Below are positions 52,423 to 61,794 of a DNA stretch of 64,000 nucleotides, piece by piece; positions within the stretch are counted from its first letter, which is position 1, and every line of letters starts with the position of its first letter. The DNA comes from Chitinophaga pinensis (GTDB lineage Bacteria; Bacteroidota; Bacteroidia; Chitinophagales; Chitinophagaceae). The translations under genes were made by a program, and so were the position numbers. The DNA is taken from positions 168,943-232,942 of the forward strand of contig CAMAXV010000004.1 of assembly GCA_945862385.1 (NCBI GenBank), in the 5' to 3' direction. The notes below the pieces were generated by a model. That model was not told where the DNA came from. It saw only the letters and a program-made list of their open reading frames with translations, and made no database searches.

Positions 52423-54161
52423 TGTATAAAAAGGTTTCTCTTTTATTCCTATTCATTCTTTTAAAAGGAGGTGTAATTTGGGCACAAGTCACACCTGTTA
52501 CAGAACAGCCTGTATTGAATGACCGGTATGTTCAAATCATAAAAGCTGATATATTCAGACGTGTCAAAAGAGATAGTGCCGGAGATCTGAATATTCTGAA
52601 GGGCAATGTGATTATGCAGCAACAAAATACGCTGATTTATTGTGACAGTGCTGTACAGAATGTATTATTAAACCAGGTTGAAACATTCGGAAATATTCAT
52701 ATAAACGACAATGATAGCGTTCATGCGTACTCTCAGTATATGCAATACATGGGAGACACAAAGGTTGCTACCCTTAAAAAAAGAGTCAAATTAACTGACG
52801 GCAAAGGTGTTCTCACCACAGAGGCATTGGAATACAACGTAGGCACCAATATTGGCACATACCTTAATAACGGGAAAGTAGTTAATGGTGAATCTGTACT
52901 TACGAGCAAGGAAGGCATTTATTATGCCAATACGCGTGATGTATTTTTTCAGAAAAAGGTAAAGCTGGTAGACCCAGAATATACCATGACCACAGATACA
53001 CTCAGGTATAATCTCAATACAGAGATAGCCAACTTCCTTGCACCAACTATAATCAAGGATGAACGTTCTACTATAAAGACCCGAAGAGGCATGTATGACC
53101 TTAAAAAAGGGAATGCAATTTTCACAAACAGACCTGAAATAAGAGATAGCACACAGCTTGTATATGCAGACAGCATAGCATACGACAAAATCACTGGTGC
53201 TGGAAGAGCTACAGGAAATGTTGAGTACAGGGATTCTGCTCAGGGGATAGCCATGTATGCCGGGGCAACTGACTTTAACAATGAAACTAAGACTGTTACT
53301 TCTTACTCAAAACCTTTATTAGTTTTAAAACAAAAAGAAGATTCCTTATTTGTAACGGCTGATACATTGCATTCTGCCTATCTCATATCAGATAGTTCAA
53401 AGGTTAAAAATCCAGCTGATACTATCCGTTATTTTACAGCTTTTCACCATGTAAAGTTGTTTTCAGATTCATTGCAGAGTAAATGCGATAGTTTATTCTA
53501 TTCCGGGATAGATTCTGTTTTCAGATTCTTCGCAGAACCTGTTATTTGGACACAGGGAAGTCAGATATCAGGAGATACCATTTTTCTGGCTACCAAAAAC
53601 AGAAAAGCTGAAAAGATTTTAGTTAATGAAAACGCCTTCACCATTAACCGTACAGCAGAAGGGATGTTCAACCAGATGAAAGGCAATGAACTCACCGGGC
53701 AGTTCATTGAAGGATCCATAGATTTTTTAAGAGTTAAAGGAAATGGTGAGAATCTCTATTACCTCCAGGATGAAGACAGTGCTTATGAAGGTGTAAATTA
53801 TACCATGGCTGATGCAATAGTAATGCGTTTTGCAAACAAGGAATTAAAGCGGGTAACCTGGTTCAACAGTGTCACCGGCACAACCTATCCAATCATGCAG
53901 CTTCCTGAAGATAAAAAGGAACTCCGCAATTTTAAATGGCTGGAAAGTATTCGTCCTAAATCTGTAACTGAAATTTGGACGGATTGGAATAAAATCAAGA
54001 AGCCACTTGAAGATTCTGTAAAAATTACTGATGAAGAGAAAAAACCTATAAAACCAATTTCTTCCTCTTCAAAAACAAGTGAAATTATCCCCCGAAAATC
54101 ATCTGGAGATAAAGTCAAAAAAAACATCCCAGGGAAATCTCCAATTAAGAAAGAGAATTAA
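52422..54161 (+). CDS. OstA-like / LptA-related periplasmic protein
   Basis: This 579-aa protein has a signal peptide (MYKKVSLLFLFILLKGGVIWAQ) and repeated beta-strands of the LptA/OstA jellyroll type from about residue 30 to 500 (NILKGNVIMQQQNTLIYCDS, YNVGTNIGTYLNNGKVV). The tail after about 535 is Lys/Ser-rich and probably disordered. In Bacteroidota such proteins are candidates for the periplasmic LPS bridge. It is the last gene of the amidase-MCE-OstA operon and lies 11 bases before the antiporter gene. Confidence 0.83.
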   Translation: MYKKVSLLFLFILLKGGVIWAQVTPVTEQPVLNDRYVQIIKADIFRRVKRDSAGDLNILKGNVIMQQQNTLIYCDSAVQNVLLNQVETFGNIHINDNDSVHAYSQYMQYMGDTKVATLKKRVKLTDGKGVLTTEALEYNVGTNIGTYLNNGKVVNGESVLTSKEGIYYANTRDVFFQKKVKLVDPEYTMTTDTLRYNLNTEIANFLAPTIIKDERSTIKTRRGMYDLKKGNAIFTNRPEIRDSTQLVYADSIAYDKITGAGRATGNVEYRDSAQGIAMYAGATDFNNETKTVTSYSKPLLVLKQKEDSLFVTADTLHSAYLISDSSKVKNPADTIRYFTAFHHVKLFSDSLQSKCDSLFYSGIDSVFRFFAEPVIWTQGSQISGDTIFLATKNRKAEKILVNENAFTINRTAEGMFNQMKGNELTGQFIEGSIDFLRVKGNGENLYYLQDEDSAYEGVNYTMADAIVMRFANKELKRVTWFNSVTGTTYPIMQLPEDKKELRNFKWLESIRPKSVTEIWTDWNKIKKPLEDSVKITDEEKKPIKPISSSSKTSEIIPRKSSGDKVKKNIPGKSPIKKEN

Positions 54162-54172
54162 ATTGATGTACT

Positions 54173-55435
54173 ATGATGACAGTAATATTTATCATTGGCT
54201 ATCTGGCTATTGCTTTTGAGCACCAGATTAAAATCAATAAAGCATCAAGTGCATTGATTACAGGAGTTTTATGCTGGACAATTTACGTATTCAGCAGCAG
54301 TTCGCATGAACAGGCACATCATGCATTGCTGGAACACATGGGTGAGATTTCAGGTATTCTGTTTTTTCTATTAGGTGCTATGACAATTGTGGAACTCATA
54401 GATGCCCATGATGGCTTTGATCTTATTTCCAGAAGTATCAAAAGCAGAAAAAAGGCAACCATATTAACACTTATCACTGTAATTGCTTTTCTTTTATCTG
54501 CCGTACTGGATAATCTGACAACCACGATTGTGCTCATATCGCTTACAAATAAACTTATTCATGACAACAAGGATAAATTGATTTTTGCATCCATGACCGT
54601 AATTGCCGCTAATGCAGGGGGCGCCTGGTCTCCTATAGGTGATGTGACAACTACAATGTTATGGATAGGCGGACAAATAACTGCCTGGGAAACGATTAAA
54701 AATATATTCTTACCCAGTGTGGTTTCAGTCATCATACCTTTGATAGCCCTCAGGTTTGCAGTAAAAGGAGGCATCAATGAACCTGTTTATGGAAAAATCA
54801 CTTCTATATCCACTTCAAAAGAAAAAAATCTGGTTTTTACCATTGGTATTCTATCACTGCTGTTTGTACCCGTTTTCAAGACGTTAACTGGACTCCCCCC
54901 TTTTATGGGTATGCTTTTTTCATTGGGAGTTATGTGGTTACTTACAGAAATGATCCACAGCGGAAAGGATACGATCGATAAAGATGCTTTATCTGTAAAT
55001 TTTGCAATCAGAAAAATTGACACCCCGAGCATCCTTTTTTTTCTGGGAATACTCGTAAGTGTGGCTGCTTTACAAACTTCAGGTATTCTCACAAGTGCAG
55101 CAAACAGTTTAAATCAGCTGATTGGTAACCCCAAAATAATTGTAATGATTTTGGGTGTCTTGTCTGCAGTCATTGATAATGTTCCACTTGTAGCGGCAAC
55201 TCAAGGTATGTATTCGCTTACTGAATTCCCCCAGGATCATCCATTCTGGCTTTTTATTGCTTTTTGTGCAGGCACAGGGGGCAGCATGCTGATAATAGGC
55301 TCAGCTGCAGGAGTTGCTGCTATGGGTTTGACCAAAATTGAATTCTTCTGGTACCTTAAAAGAATTACCCTCTGGGCATTCCTTGGTTACATCAGCGGAG
55401 CTTTGGTATTTTTGGCATTGAGCTGGAATCAATGA
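54173..55435 (+). CDS. nhaD: NhaD-type sodium/proton antiporter
   Basis: This 420-aa polytopic membrane protein has about 11-13 helices. The blocks SAVLDNLTTTIVLISLTNK, NAGGAWSPIGDVTTTMLWI and AVIDNVPLVAATQGMY (ion-translocation regions of the IT superfamily) support an NhaD-like Na+/H+ antiporter, involved in sodium and pH balance. It may be cotranscribed with the OstA-like gene and overlaps trxB by 7 bases at their 3' ends. Confidence 0.87.
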   Translation: MMTVIFIIGYLAIAFEHQIKINKASSALITGVLCWTIYVFSSSSHEQAHHALLEHMGEISGILFFLLGAMTIVELIDAHDGFDLISRSIKSRKKATILTLITVIAFLLSAVLDNLTTTIVLISLTNKLIHDNKDKLIFASMTVIAANAGGAWSPIGDVTTTMLWIGGQITAWETIKNIFLPSVVSVIIPLIALRFAVKGGINEPVYGKITSISTSKEKNLVFTIGILSLLFVPVFKTLTGLPPFMGMLFSLGVMWLLTEMIHSGKDTIDKDALSVNFAIRKIDTPSILFFLGILVSVAALQTSGILTSAANSLNQLIGNPKIIVMILGVLSAVIDNVPLVAATQGMYSLTEFPQDHPFWLFIAFCAGTGGSMLIIGSAAGVAAMGLTKIEFFWYLKRITLWAFLGYISGALVFLALSWNQ

Positions 55436-56367
55436 CCTATTGAAGCCAGATAACGTTCTGCATCAATTGCTGCCATGCATCCACTTCCGGCAGCAGTTAT
55501 GGCCTGCCTGTAATTTTTATCTTGTACATCACCACAGGCGAAAATGCCAATTACATTAGTTTTGGAGGTTCCTGGAGTAGTTTGAATGTACCCTGCTTCA
55601 TCCATATTAATGAAAGGTTTAAAAATATCAGAATTGGGCTGGTGACCAATAGCAACAAAAAAACCAGAAACGGGTATCTCCTGCTTTTCACCAGTCTTAT
55701 TGTTTACAATTCGAACACCTGTAACATTCTTTTCACCTAAAATCTCATCTGTATCTGTATTCCAATATACCTTAATGTTAGGAGTATTCAAAACACGATC
55801 TTGCATTACTTTTGATGCACGCATCTGTTCACGACGCACAAACATGTGAACAGTTGTACATAATTTACTTAAGTAGTGTGCTTCCTCAGCTGCAGTATCG
55901 CCTGCACCTACAATGGCAACTTCCTTACCTCGGAAAAAGAATCCGTCGCATACGGCACATGCGCTCACGCCATATCCATTGAGTCTTTCTTCACTGGGTA
56001 AACCAAGCCACTTAGCAGATGCACCAGTTGCTATGATCACAGTATCCGCATGAATCTCTTTTTCTTCATCAATCCATACTTTATGCAAACTATCTGAAAA
56101 ATCAACTTTTGTAGCAAGTCCAAACCTGATATCAGCACCCATCCGCTTTGCCTGCTTTTCAAAATCAACCATCATCTCCGGACCTTGAATGCCTTCCGGA
56201 TAACCAGGATAGTTTTCAACTTCAGTCGTGATTGTTAGCTGTCCGCCTGGTTGTATACCCTGATACAAAACAGGTTTCAAGTTAGCTCTTGAAGCATAAA
56301 TTGCAGCTGTATAACCAGCAGGACCAGACCCTATAATCAAACATGAAACTTTTTCAACTGAAGACAT
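55429..56367 (-). CDS. trxB: Thioredoxin reductase
   Basis: TrxB reduces thioredoxin with NADPH. The 312-aa flavoprotein has the FAD site IIGSGPAGYTAAIYASRA, the redox pair CAVC (Cys137, Cys140), the NADPH site AIVGAGDTAAEEA and the C-terminal FACGDVQDKNYRQAITAAGSG. All features are intact. It is convergent with nhaD, with a 7-base overlap of the two coding ends. Confidence 0.97.
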   Translation of the reverse strand: MSSVEKVSCLIIGSGPAGYTAAIYASRANLKPVLYQGIQPGGQLTITTEVENYPGYPEGIQGPEMMVDFEKQAKRMGADIRFGLATKVDFSDSLHKVWIDEEKEIHADTVIIATGASAKWLGLPSEERLNGYGVSACAVCDGFFFRGKEVAIVGAGDTAAEEAHYLSKLCTTVHMFVRREQMRASKVMQDRVLNTPNIKVYWNTDTDEILGEKNVTGVRIVNNKTGEKQEIPVSGFFVAIGHQPNSDIFKPFINMDEAGYIQTTPGTSKTNVIGIFACGDVQDKNYRQAITAAGSGCMAAIDAERYLASIGH

Positions 56368-56397
56368 CTCTAATATTTTATAATCTGCGAAGATAAG

Positions 56398-57279
56398 TCA
56401 TTTTGGAATGATTATTGTCCTAAACTGGCAACCATAACCTCCAAAATAACCCAATGCTTCGTTATTGATGTTGGTTAAAATCCTGGTAGGACTGGAAAAA
56501 GGATTTCCAATGCTTTGGAAACTGAATTCGTAAGTACGCCAAAAATCATAGGTTGCCTTATCAATCTGACATAATTTGATAGTAACTGTATCCCCTCTCC
56601 TGTAAAACGATGAACTGTCCGTAAACTCAGCATTTCTGTTGAATCCCCTATCTACAGGAATGGTATATGACTTCCCATCTATAACCTGATCATCAAAAAC
56701 AGAATTGAAGCCAGGTAAATAAGGTTCTCTTACGCCAACCTTAGTAAAATACCTGATATAATCACCCAAACCAGGCTTGTCTGTTGCTCTGATTAACACA
56801 CGCGCAAATGCTGAGTCCTTTGGTTCAATTGATGGCAATTTTTCCCACCATATTGAATCAATTGTTCTTGTTATTAAAGGAATGGTGGTCTCTGCACTGT
56901 ATGATTTACCCTCATGTGTAATTGAAAGCTGGTAACGTGTATTAAGTTTACCCAGCATCGGGATATTATTTTTATCAGTATAAAAAAATATCGTTGCGCC
57001 TTCGTCACTTTTCAGAGAATCGGGTGATAATTCTACTGAATTTGATCCATCACTGATACTCACATTAGCATTTCGAACAAAAGAGGATTGTAATGCAACA
57101 GGATTAATTTTGTTAAAATAATCAAGGCTTTGGGTAAGTATAACCAATGGTGGATTGCCATTTTCGATAGAAGCTTCAACTACCAGTTTATTTTCACTGG
57201 GGTCGAGTTTGATGTTAATATCCTTCTCACAACCCAGGTTTATCAAGATTAACCCAACTAGCCAATACCTTTTTCTCAT
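56398..57279 (-). CDS. DUF4249 family lipoprotein
   Basis: This 293-aa protein has a lipoprotein signal (MRKRYWLVGLILINLGC, lipobox Cys17) and the DUF4249 opening KLVVEASIENGNPPLVILTQS. DUF4249 proteins are Bacteroidota surface or periplasmic lipoproteins usually encoded next to a TonB-dependent receptor. Here the neighbours are trxB and the sigma factor gene, so it is an orphan member. The function is unknown. Confidence 0.83.
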   Translation of the reverse strand: MRKRYWLVGLILINLGCEKDINIKLDPSENKLVVEASIENGNPPLVILTQSLDYFNKINPVALQSSFVRNANVSISDGSNSVELSPDSLKSDEGATIFFYTDKNNIPMLGKLNTRYQLSITHEGKSYSAETTIPLITRTIDSIWWEKLPSIEPKDSAFARVLIRATDKPGLGDYIRYFTKVGVREPYLPGFNSVFDDQVIDGKSYTIPVDRGFNRNAEFTDSSSFYRRGDTVTIKLCQIDKATYDFWRTYEFSFQSIGNPFSSPTRILTNINNEALGYFGGYGCQFRTIIIPK

Positions 57280-57320
57280 AATAAATAAACAAAATTACAC
57301 CCAAAGGGTTCATTTAAAAC

Positions 57321-57348
57321 AGAAAACCCCGCAGTTGCGGGGTTTTCT
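57321..57348. terminator. Intrinsic terminator of the sigma factor gene
   Basis: Bases 57321-57333 and 57336-57348 form a 13-bp stem with a GC-rich core (CCCCGCA/TGCGGGG) and A/T-rich ends on both sides. It should end the sigma factor transcript on the minus strand. Confidence 0.85.
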
Positions 57349-57380
57349 TATGAAAATTTTTATTCCGGTTATGAAAGAGA

Positions 57381-58238
57381 TTAACCAAGATATGCCTTCA
57401 GTGCATTGCTGTAGCGTGCCTTTTGAAGACGCTTTATAGCCCTTTCCTTAATTTGACGGATGCGTTCTTTTGTAAGGTCGTACTTTTGACCGATCTGCTC
57501 AATGGTAACACCATTTTCACCATCCAATCCAAAATAGGCGTTTACAATTTCTGCTTCCCTGGGACTCAATGATTTGAGTACACGACGGATTTCAGCACGA
57601 AGGGAATCCTTCATTACATCATCATCAGTATCATCACCACCCTCCAGTAAATCACCCATGGCTACATCTTCTGCCTCGTGAACCGGTGCATCAAGAGAAG
57701 TGTGGCGGGTATTACTTTGGAAAATATTGTTGATTTCAGTTTCGCTCATTTCCAGGATCTCTGCAAGTTCCTCTGTAGAAGGTTCACGCTCATGTTCCTG
57801 TTCGAAAGCCATGTAGGCTTTGTTTGCTTTGTTGTAGGTTCCAATTTTGTTTTGTGGAAGGCGAACAAGTCGGCCCTGTTCAGCCAAAGCCTGTAAAATT
57901 GATTGGCGAATCCACCAAACTGCATAAGAAATAAACTTGAAACCTTTGGTTTCATCAAAACGCTGAGCAGCCTTGATTAAGCCAAGATTACCTTCGTTGA
58001 TGAGATCACTAAGGGAAAGACCCTGATGTTGATACTGCTTTGCTACTGATACCACAAACCTTAAGTTAGCCTGAACCAGTGTGTCAAGTGAAAGCTGATC
58101 GTTTAATTTAATTTGCTGTGCCAGAATTGTTTCCTTTTCAGGCGTAATCATTGGAATCTTCGAAATTTCCTGGAGATACTTTTCCACCGCCTGGGAATCC
58201 CTGTTGGTGATCTGTGTTGCTATTTTTAATTGCCTCAT
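57381..58238 (-). CDS. rpoD: Primary RNA polymerase sigma factor (RpoD/SigA type)
   Basis: This 285-aa sigma-70 factor directs most transcription and lacks region 1.1, as is normal in Bacteroidota. Region 1.2/2.1 is present (YLQEISKIPMITPEKE), region 2.3-2.4 has KFISYAVWWIRQSILQALAEQ, region 3 has HEREPSTEELAEILEMSE, and region 4.2 has EQIGQKYDLTKERIRQIKER. Its own promoter is a perfect consensus (58355-58325). A terminator follows. Confidence 0.95.
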   Translation of the reverse strand: MRQLKIATQITNRDSQAVEKYLQEISKIPMITPEKETILAQQIKLNDQLSLDTLVQANLRFVVSVAKQYQHQGLSLSDLINEGNLGLIKAAQRFDETKGFKFISYAVWWIRQSILQALAEQGRLVRLPQNKIGTYNKANKAYMAFEQEHEREPSTEELAEILEMSETEINNIFQSNTRHTSLDAPVHEAEDVAMGDLLEGGDDTDDDVMKDSLRAEIRRVLKSLSPREAEIVNAYFGLDGENGVTIEQIGQKYDLTKERIRQIKERAIKRLQKARYSNALKAYLG

Positions 58239-58324
58239 AGTAGTTGGGTATGTCTGTGAAGACGTTAAAATTAAGGAGAATTAAGGGGTACTGCAGTCAG
58301 TTTTCAGGGATAAGGAGGCGACTA

Positions 58325-58355
58325 CAAAGGTAAAACTCATTTTCCATAAATCAAA
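58325..58355 (-). promoter_or_regulatory. Consensus promoter of the primary sigma factor gene
   Basis: On the minus strand TTTG (58355-58352), exactly 19 bases, then TACCTTTG (58332-58325) matches the Bacteroidota consensus without a mismatch. The leader would be about 80 bases. Confidence 0.82.
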
Positions 58356-58446
58356 CATTCCTCAATACATTACAAATAGATATTATCTATAACTATATTG
58401 ATTCTCAAAAGTTCAAATTTATGCGCATTTAGCCAGTTTGTTGATA

Positions 58447-58454
58447 TAATTTTG
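58447..58454 (+). promoter_or_regulatory. -7 element of the threonine aldolase gene
   Basis: TAATTTTG is an exact match ending 4 bases before the ATG at 58459, the same spacing as at miaB. No TTTG is found at the usual -33 spacing. Confidence 0.5.
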
Positions 58455-58458
58455 CAAT

Positions 58459-59478
58459 ATGTTAATAGATTTAAGATCTGATACCGTAACCAGACCTACT
58501 GATGAGATGCGTGAAGCTATGCATTCCACAAAAGTAGGCGATGATGTTTTTGGGGAAGACCCTGCCATCAATAACCTGGAAGCACTGGGATCGTCCATGT
58601 TTGGTATGGAAAGTGCCGTTTTTTGTCCGAGTGGAACCATGACAAACCAAATTGCCATCAAATGTCATACCCAACCCGGTGATGAGGTGATTTGTGACGA
58701 GATGTCTCATGTGTATCAATATGAGGGCGGAGGCATTGCCTTTAATTCTGGTGCTTCTGTTAAATTGTTACATGGTGATCGGGGCAGGGTTACTGCACAA
58801 CTGGTGGCTGAAGGTATTCAGCCAGATGATGTACACAGACCTGTATCAAGACTCGTGGTGCTGGAAAACACAGCTAACAGGGGTGGCGGAAGTTGTTATG
58901 ATCTGGCAACTATTCAGGAAATTGGGCAATTGTGTAACCAACGTGGACTTTCATTTCACCTGGACGGAGCAAGATTGTTCAATGCGCTCATTGCAACCGG
59001 ACAGTCGGCTCACGATTACGGCTCAACATTTGACAGCATTTCAATTTGTCTGAGTAAGGGATTAGGAGCACCGGTAGGAAGTCTTTTGCTGGGCAAAAAG
59101 GATTTCATCAAAAAAGCAAGGCGTTTCCGGAAGGTATTCGGAGGCGGCATGCGTCAGGCTGGGAGTCTGGCTGCAGCCGGAACCTTTGCACTGCAACATA
59201 ATGTAATCAGACTTCAGGAGGACCATAATAATGCAAAAGCGATAGAAAAGATGCTCTCACAGCTATCCTATATAAAAGGAATAATGCCTGTTGAGACCAA
59301 TATTGTTATAGCTGAATGTGTTGATGGTTTTGATGTACAACATTTCATTCAAAAAATGAAGGAGCAAAATATCCTTTTTTTCGCCATCTCCCCTACCAGA
59401 TTCAGGATGGTTACTCATCTTGACTTCAAAACTGAAATGCTAGATTCGCTTGAAAAATCCCTTAAAACTATACACTGA
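58459..59478 (+). CDS. ltaE: Low-specificity L-threonine aldolase
   Basis: This 339-aa PLP enzyme splits threonine or allo-threonine into glycine and acetaldehyde. The start [20 protein letters not shown] is diagnostic. The PLP-binding lysine is Lys200 in [11 protein letters not shown], and [10 protein letters not shown] holds the cofactor-contacting residues. The stop overlaps the pgi start as TGATG, indicating coupling, although the two functions are not obviously linked. Confidence 0.93.
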   Translation: MLIDLRSDTVTRPTDEMREAMHSTKVGDDVFGEDPAINNLEALGSSMFGMESAVFCPSGTMTNQIAIKCHTQPGDEVICDEMSHVYQYEGGGIAFNSGASVKLLHGDRGRVTAQLVAEGIQPDDVHRPVSRLVVLENTANRGGGSCYDLATIQEIGQLCNQRGLSFHLDGARLFNALIATGQSAHDYGSTFDSISICLSKGLGAPVGSLLLGKKDFIKKARRFRKVFGGGMRQAGSLAAAGTFALQHNVIRLQEDHNNAKAIEKMLSQLSYIKGIMPVETNIVIAECVDGFDVQHFIQKMKEQNILFFAISPTRFRMVTHLDFKTEMLDSLEKSLKTIH

Positions 59479-61127
59479 TGTCCTTTCCCGCAGTAAATCC
59501 TACAACAACTGAATCCTGGAAAAAGCTTAATCTGCATGCAGCATCTATGAAAGAAGCGCAGATGCGTAGCCTGTTCATTGAAAATCCAAATCGCTTCAAT
59601 GAATTTTCGCAAAAAGAGGGAGACCTCCTTTTTGACTATTCAAAAAATCTGATCACAGCTGAAACGCTTCAATTGTTGACCAGTCTCGCCAATGAATGCA
59701 GGGTAAGTGATGCAATTGAGGCAATGTTCAATGGTGAAAAAATCAATCAGACCGAAAACAGGGCTGTTTTGCATACTGCTCTCAGAAATTTTTCACAAGA
59801 GTCAGTAATGACCGATGGCGGAGATGTGATGCCCGGAATCAAAAAGGTACTTGCACAAATGGAAGCATTGTGCGATCAGATTCATTCCGGGACCTGGAAG
59901 GGTTATACAGGAAAACCCATTAGACAGATTGTTAACATCGGTATTGGTGGCAGCGATCTTGGACCCGTGATGGTAACCGAAGCACTGAAGCCTTACTGGG
60001 TAAAAGGCATGGAGGTACATTTTGTATCCAATGTTGATGGAACCCATATTGCCGAATGTCTTAAGAAGCTGGATCCAGAGCAAACGCTTTTTCTGATAGC
60101 TTCAAAAACTTTCACCACCCAGGAAACAATGACCAATGCCCTATCGGCACGCAACTGGTTTATAGAAAAGTCTGGAGATGCCTCACAGGTTGCCAAGCAT
60201 TTTGTGGCCCTTTCCACCAATGAAAATGCTGTTGTTGCATTTGGTATTGCCAAAGAAAATATGTTTGAGTTCTGGGATTGGGTAGGTGGAAGGTACAGTT
60301 TATGGTCTGCGATAGGATTGTCCATTGCGCTGACAATCGGTTTTGATCATTACTTGCAACTTCTGCATGGAGCACATGAGATGGACAAACATTTCAGGAG
60401 TACTTCGTTTGAAAAAAATATTCCTGTGAAGATGGCACTTATAGGTATATGGTATGTCAATTTCTTCGGTGCACAATCTGAAGCCATTTTACCTTATGAT
60501 CAGTATTTGCATAGGTTTGCTGCGTATTTTCAGCAGGGAAATATGGAGAGTAATGGCAAAAGCGTGGACAGATCAGGTAATACCCTTGATTATGCATCAG
60601 GTCCTGTTATCTGGGGAGAACCAGGTACCAATGGCCAGCATGCATTTTACCAATTGATTCATCAGGGAACCCTCTTGATACCATGCGACTTTATAGCACC
60701 TGCCATCAGTCATAATCCAATAGGTGACCACCATGAAAAGCTGTTGTCAAATTTCTTTGCCCAGACAGAAGCCCTGATGAATGGAAAAACACATCAAGAG
60801 GCAGATTCGGAGCTTAAGCAGATGGATGAGGAACAGCGCAACAAACTGGTTCCATTCAAAGTATTTGAAGGAAACAGACCTACTAATTCATTTTTGGTTA
60901 GGCAAATCAATCCATTTGAGTTGGGAAGACTGATTGCGGCATATGAACACAAAATCTTTGTTCAGGGTGTCATCTGGAATATTTACAGTTTCGATCAATG
61001 GGGAGTGGAACTTGGTAAACAGCTGGCGAACAAAATTCTCCCTGAATTGCAGAACGGTTTGCCAGTTACCGGACATGATAGTTCAACAAACGGACTAATC
61101 AATACTTACAAAGGATTCAGGGCCTAA
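59478..61127 (+). CDS. pgi: Glucose-6-phosphate isomerase
   Basis: Pgi interconverts glucose 6-phosphate and fructose 6-phosphate. The 549-aa protein has the signatures [42 protein letters not shown] (with the active-site histidine) and the C-terminal [15 protein letters not shown] (lysine-containing motif). Length and order match the long, E. coli-like form. It is coupled to ltaE by a 1-base overlap. Confidence 0.97.
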   Translation: MSFPAVNPTTTESWKKLNLHAASMKEAQMRSLFIENPNRFNEFSQKEGDLLFDYSKNLITAETLQLLTSLANECRVSDAIEAMFNGEKINQTENRAVLHTALRNFSQESVMTDGGDVMPGIKKVLAQMEALCDQIHSGTWKGYTGKPIRQIVNIGIGGSDLGPVMVTEALKPYWVKGMEVHFVSNVDGTHIAECLKKLDPEQTLFLIASKTFTTQETMTNALSARNWFIEKSGDASQVAKHFVALSTNENAVVAFGIAKENMFEFWDWVGGRYSLWSAIGLSIALTIGFDHYLQLLHGAHEMDKHFRSTSFEKNIPVKMALIGIWYVNFFGAQSEAILPYDQYLHRFAAYFQQGNMESNGKSVDRSGNTLDYASGPVIWGEPGTNGQHAFYQLIHQGTLLIPCDFIAPAISHNPIGDHHEKLLSNFFAQTEALMNGKTHQEADSELKQMDEEQRNKLVPFKVFEGNRPTNSFLVRQINPFELGRLIAAYEHKIFVQGVIWNIYSFDQWGVELGKQLANKILPELQNGLPVTGHDSSTNGLINTYKGFRA

Positions 61128-61146
61128 AACTAAGTAGCTCAAAATA

Positions 61147-61176
61147 AAAAGGGATTGGTAGATACCAATCCCTTTT
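61147..61176. terminator. Bidirectional terminator between pgi and the PUR gene
   Basis: AAAAGGGATTGGTA (61147-61160) pairs with TACCAATCCCTTTT (61163-61176). T-runs on both strands allow it to serve both convergent genes. Confidence 0.82.
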
Positions 61177-61196
61177 ACTATGTTGGGTTGTAATGA

Positions 61197-61658
61197 TCAC
61201 CATTTATCTACAGGCTCATCTGCCCCGTTATCCCCGGATGAAAGCTCAGCTGCAGAAGGCTTTGGGGCTTCATCAACAACAGGAGCTGGAACTGGGGCTG
61301 CAACAGGAGCAGGTTGTGCAGGAGCAGCAGATGCATGCGCATCATATCCACCTTCACCATCTTCATCATATTCATGGTTGAATGCGTCGAAATCAAAATC
61401 AGGCATGAGTTCTGTTTTGACGTGGTCAACTGCTTCGTTCAATGCTTTGAGGAATTTATTGAAATCTTCTTTGTATAGGAAAATTTTGTGTCGGTCGTAT
61501 CCATCATCATTAAAACGCTTTCTGCTTTCTGTGATGGTCAGGTAATAATCATTACCCCGAGTGGTTCTTACATCGAAGAAATAAGTTCTTCTTTTTCCAG
61601 CTCTGATGCGTTTGCTGTAAACGCTGTCCATTCTTTTTTCGTTGTTATCGTACGACAC
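61197..61658 (-). CDS. DUF3276/PUR family nucleic-acid-binding protein
   Basis: This 153-aa protein has an N-terminal PUR-like domain (about 15-100; RRTYFFDVRTTRGNDYYLTI, HKIFLYKEDFNKFLKAL) related to Pur-alpha, which binds single-stranded nucleic acids. The tail after about residue 105 is rich in Ala, Pro and Val and then acidic, so probably disordered. The family is nearly universal in Bacteroidota; its cellular role is not settled. Confidence 0.9.
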   Translation of the reverse strand: MSYDNNEKRMDSVYSKRIRAGKRRTYFFDVRTTRGNDYYLTITESRKRFNDDGYDRHKIFLYKEDFNKFLKALNEAVDHVKTELMPDFDFDAFNHEYDEDGEGGYDAHASAAPAQPAPVAAPVPAPVVDEAPKPSAAELSSGDNGADEPVDKW

Positions 61659-61794
61659 AGTTGATGGTTTTTAGTGAATGCGTAGATTGATTCCTATAAA
61701 GATAGGATTGTTTTTGAATTGTCAAAATTTAGTTATTTATTTTTTGAGCGGTCAGAAAAAGATGCCGGAAGGAAAAATAGTAGTCTGACCAGGA

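Noticed and set aside
61692..61707. Small hairpin TCCTAT-AAAG-ATAGGA upstream of the PUR gene
   Set aside because: Six weak base pairs in AT-rich DNA; no riboswitch or operator features accompany it.
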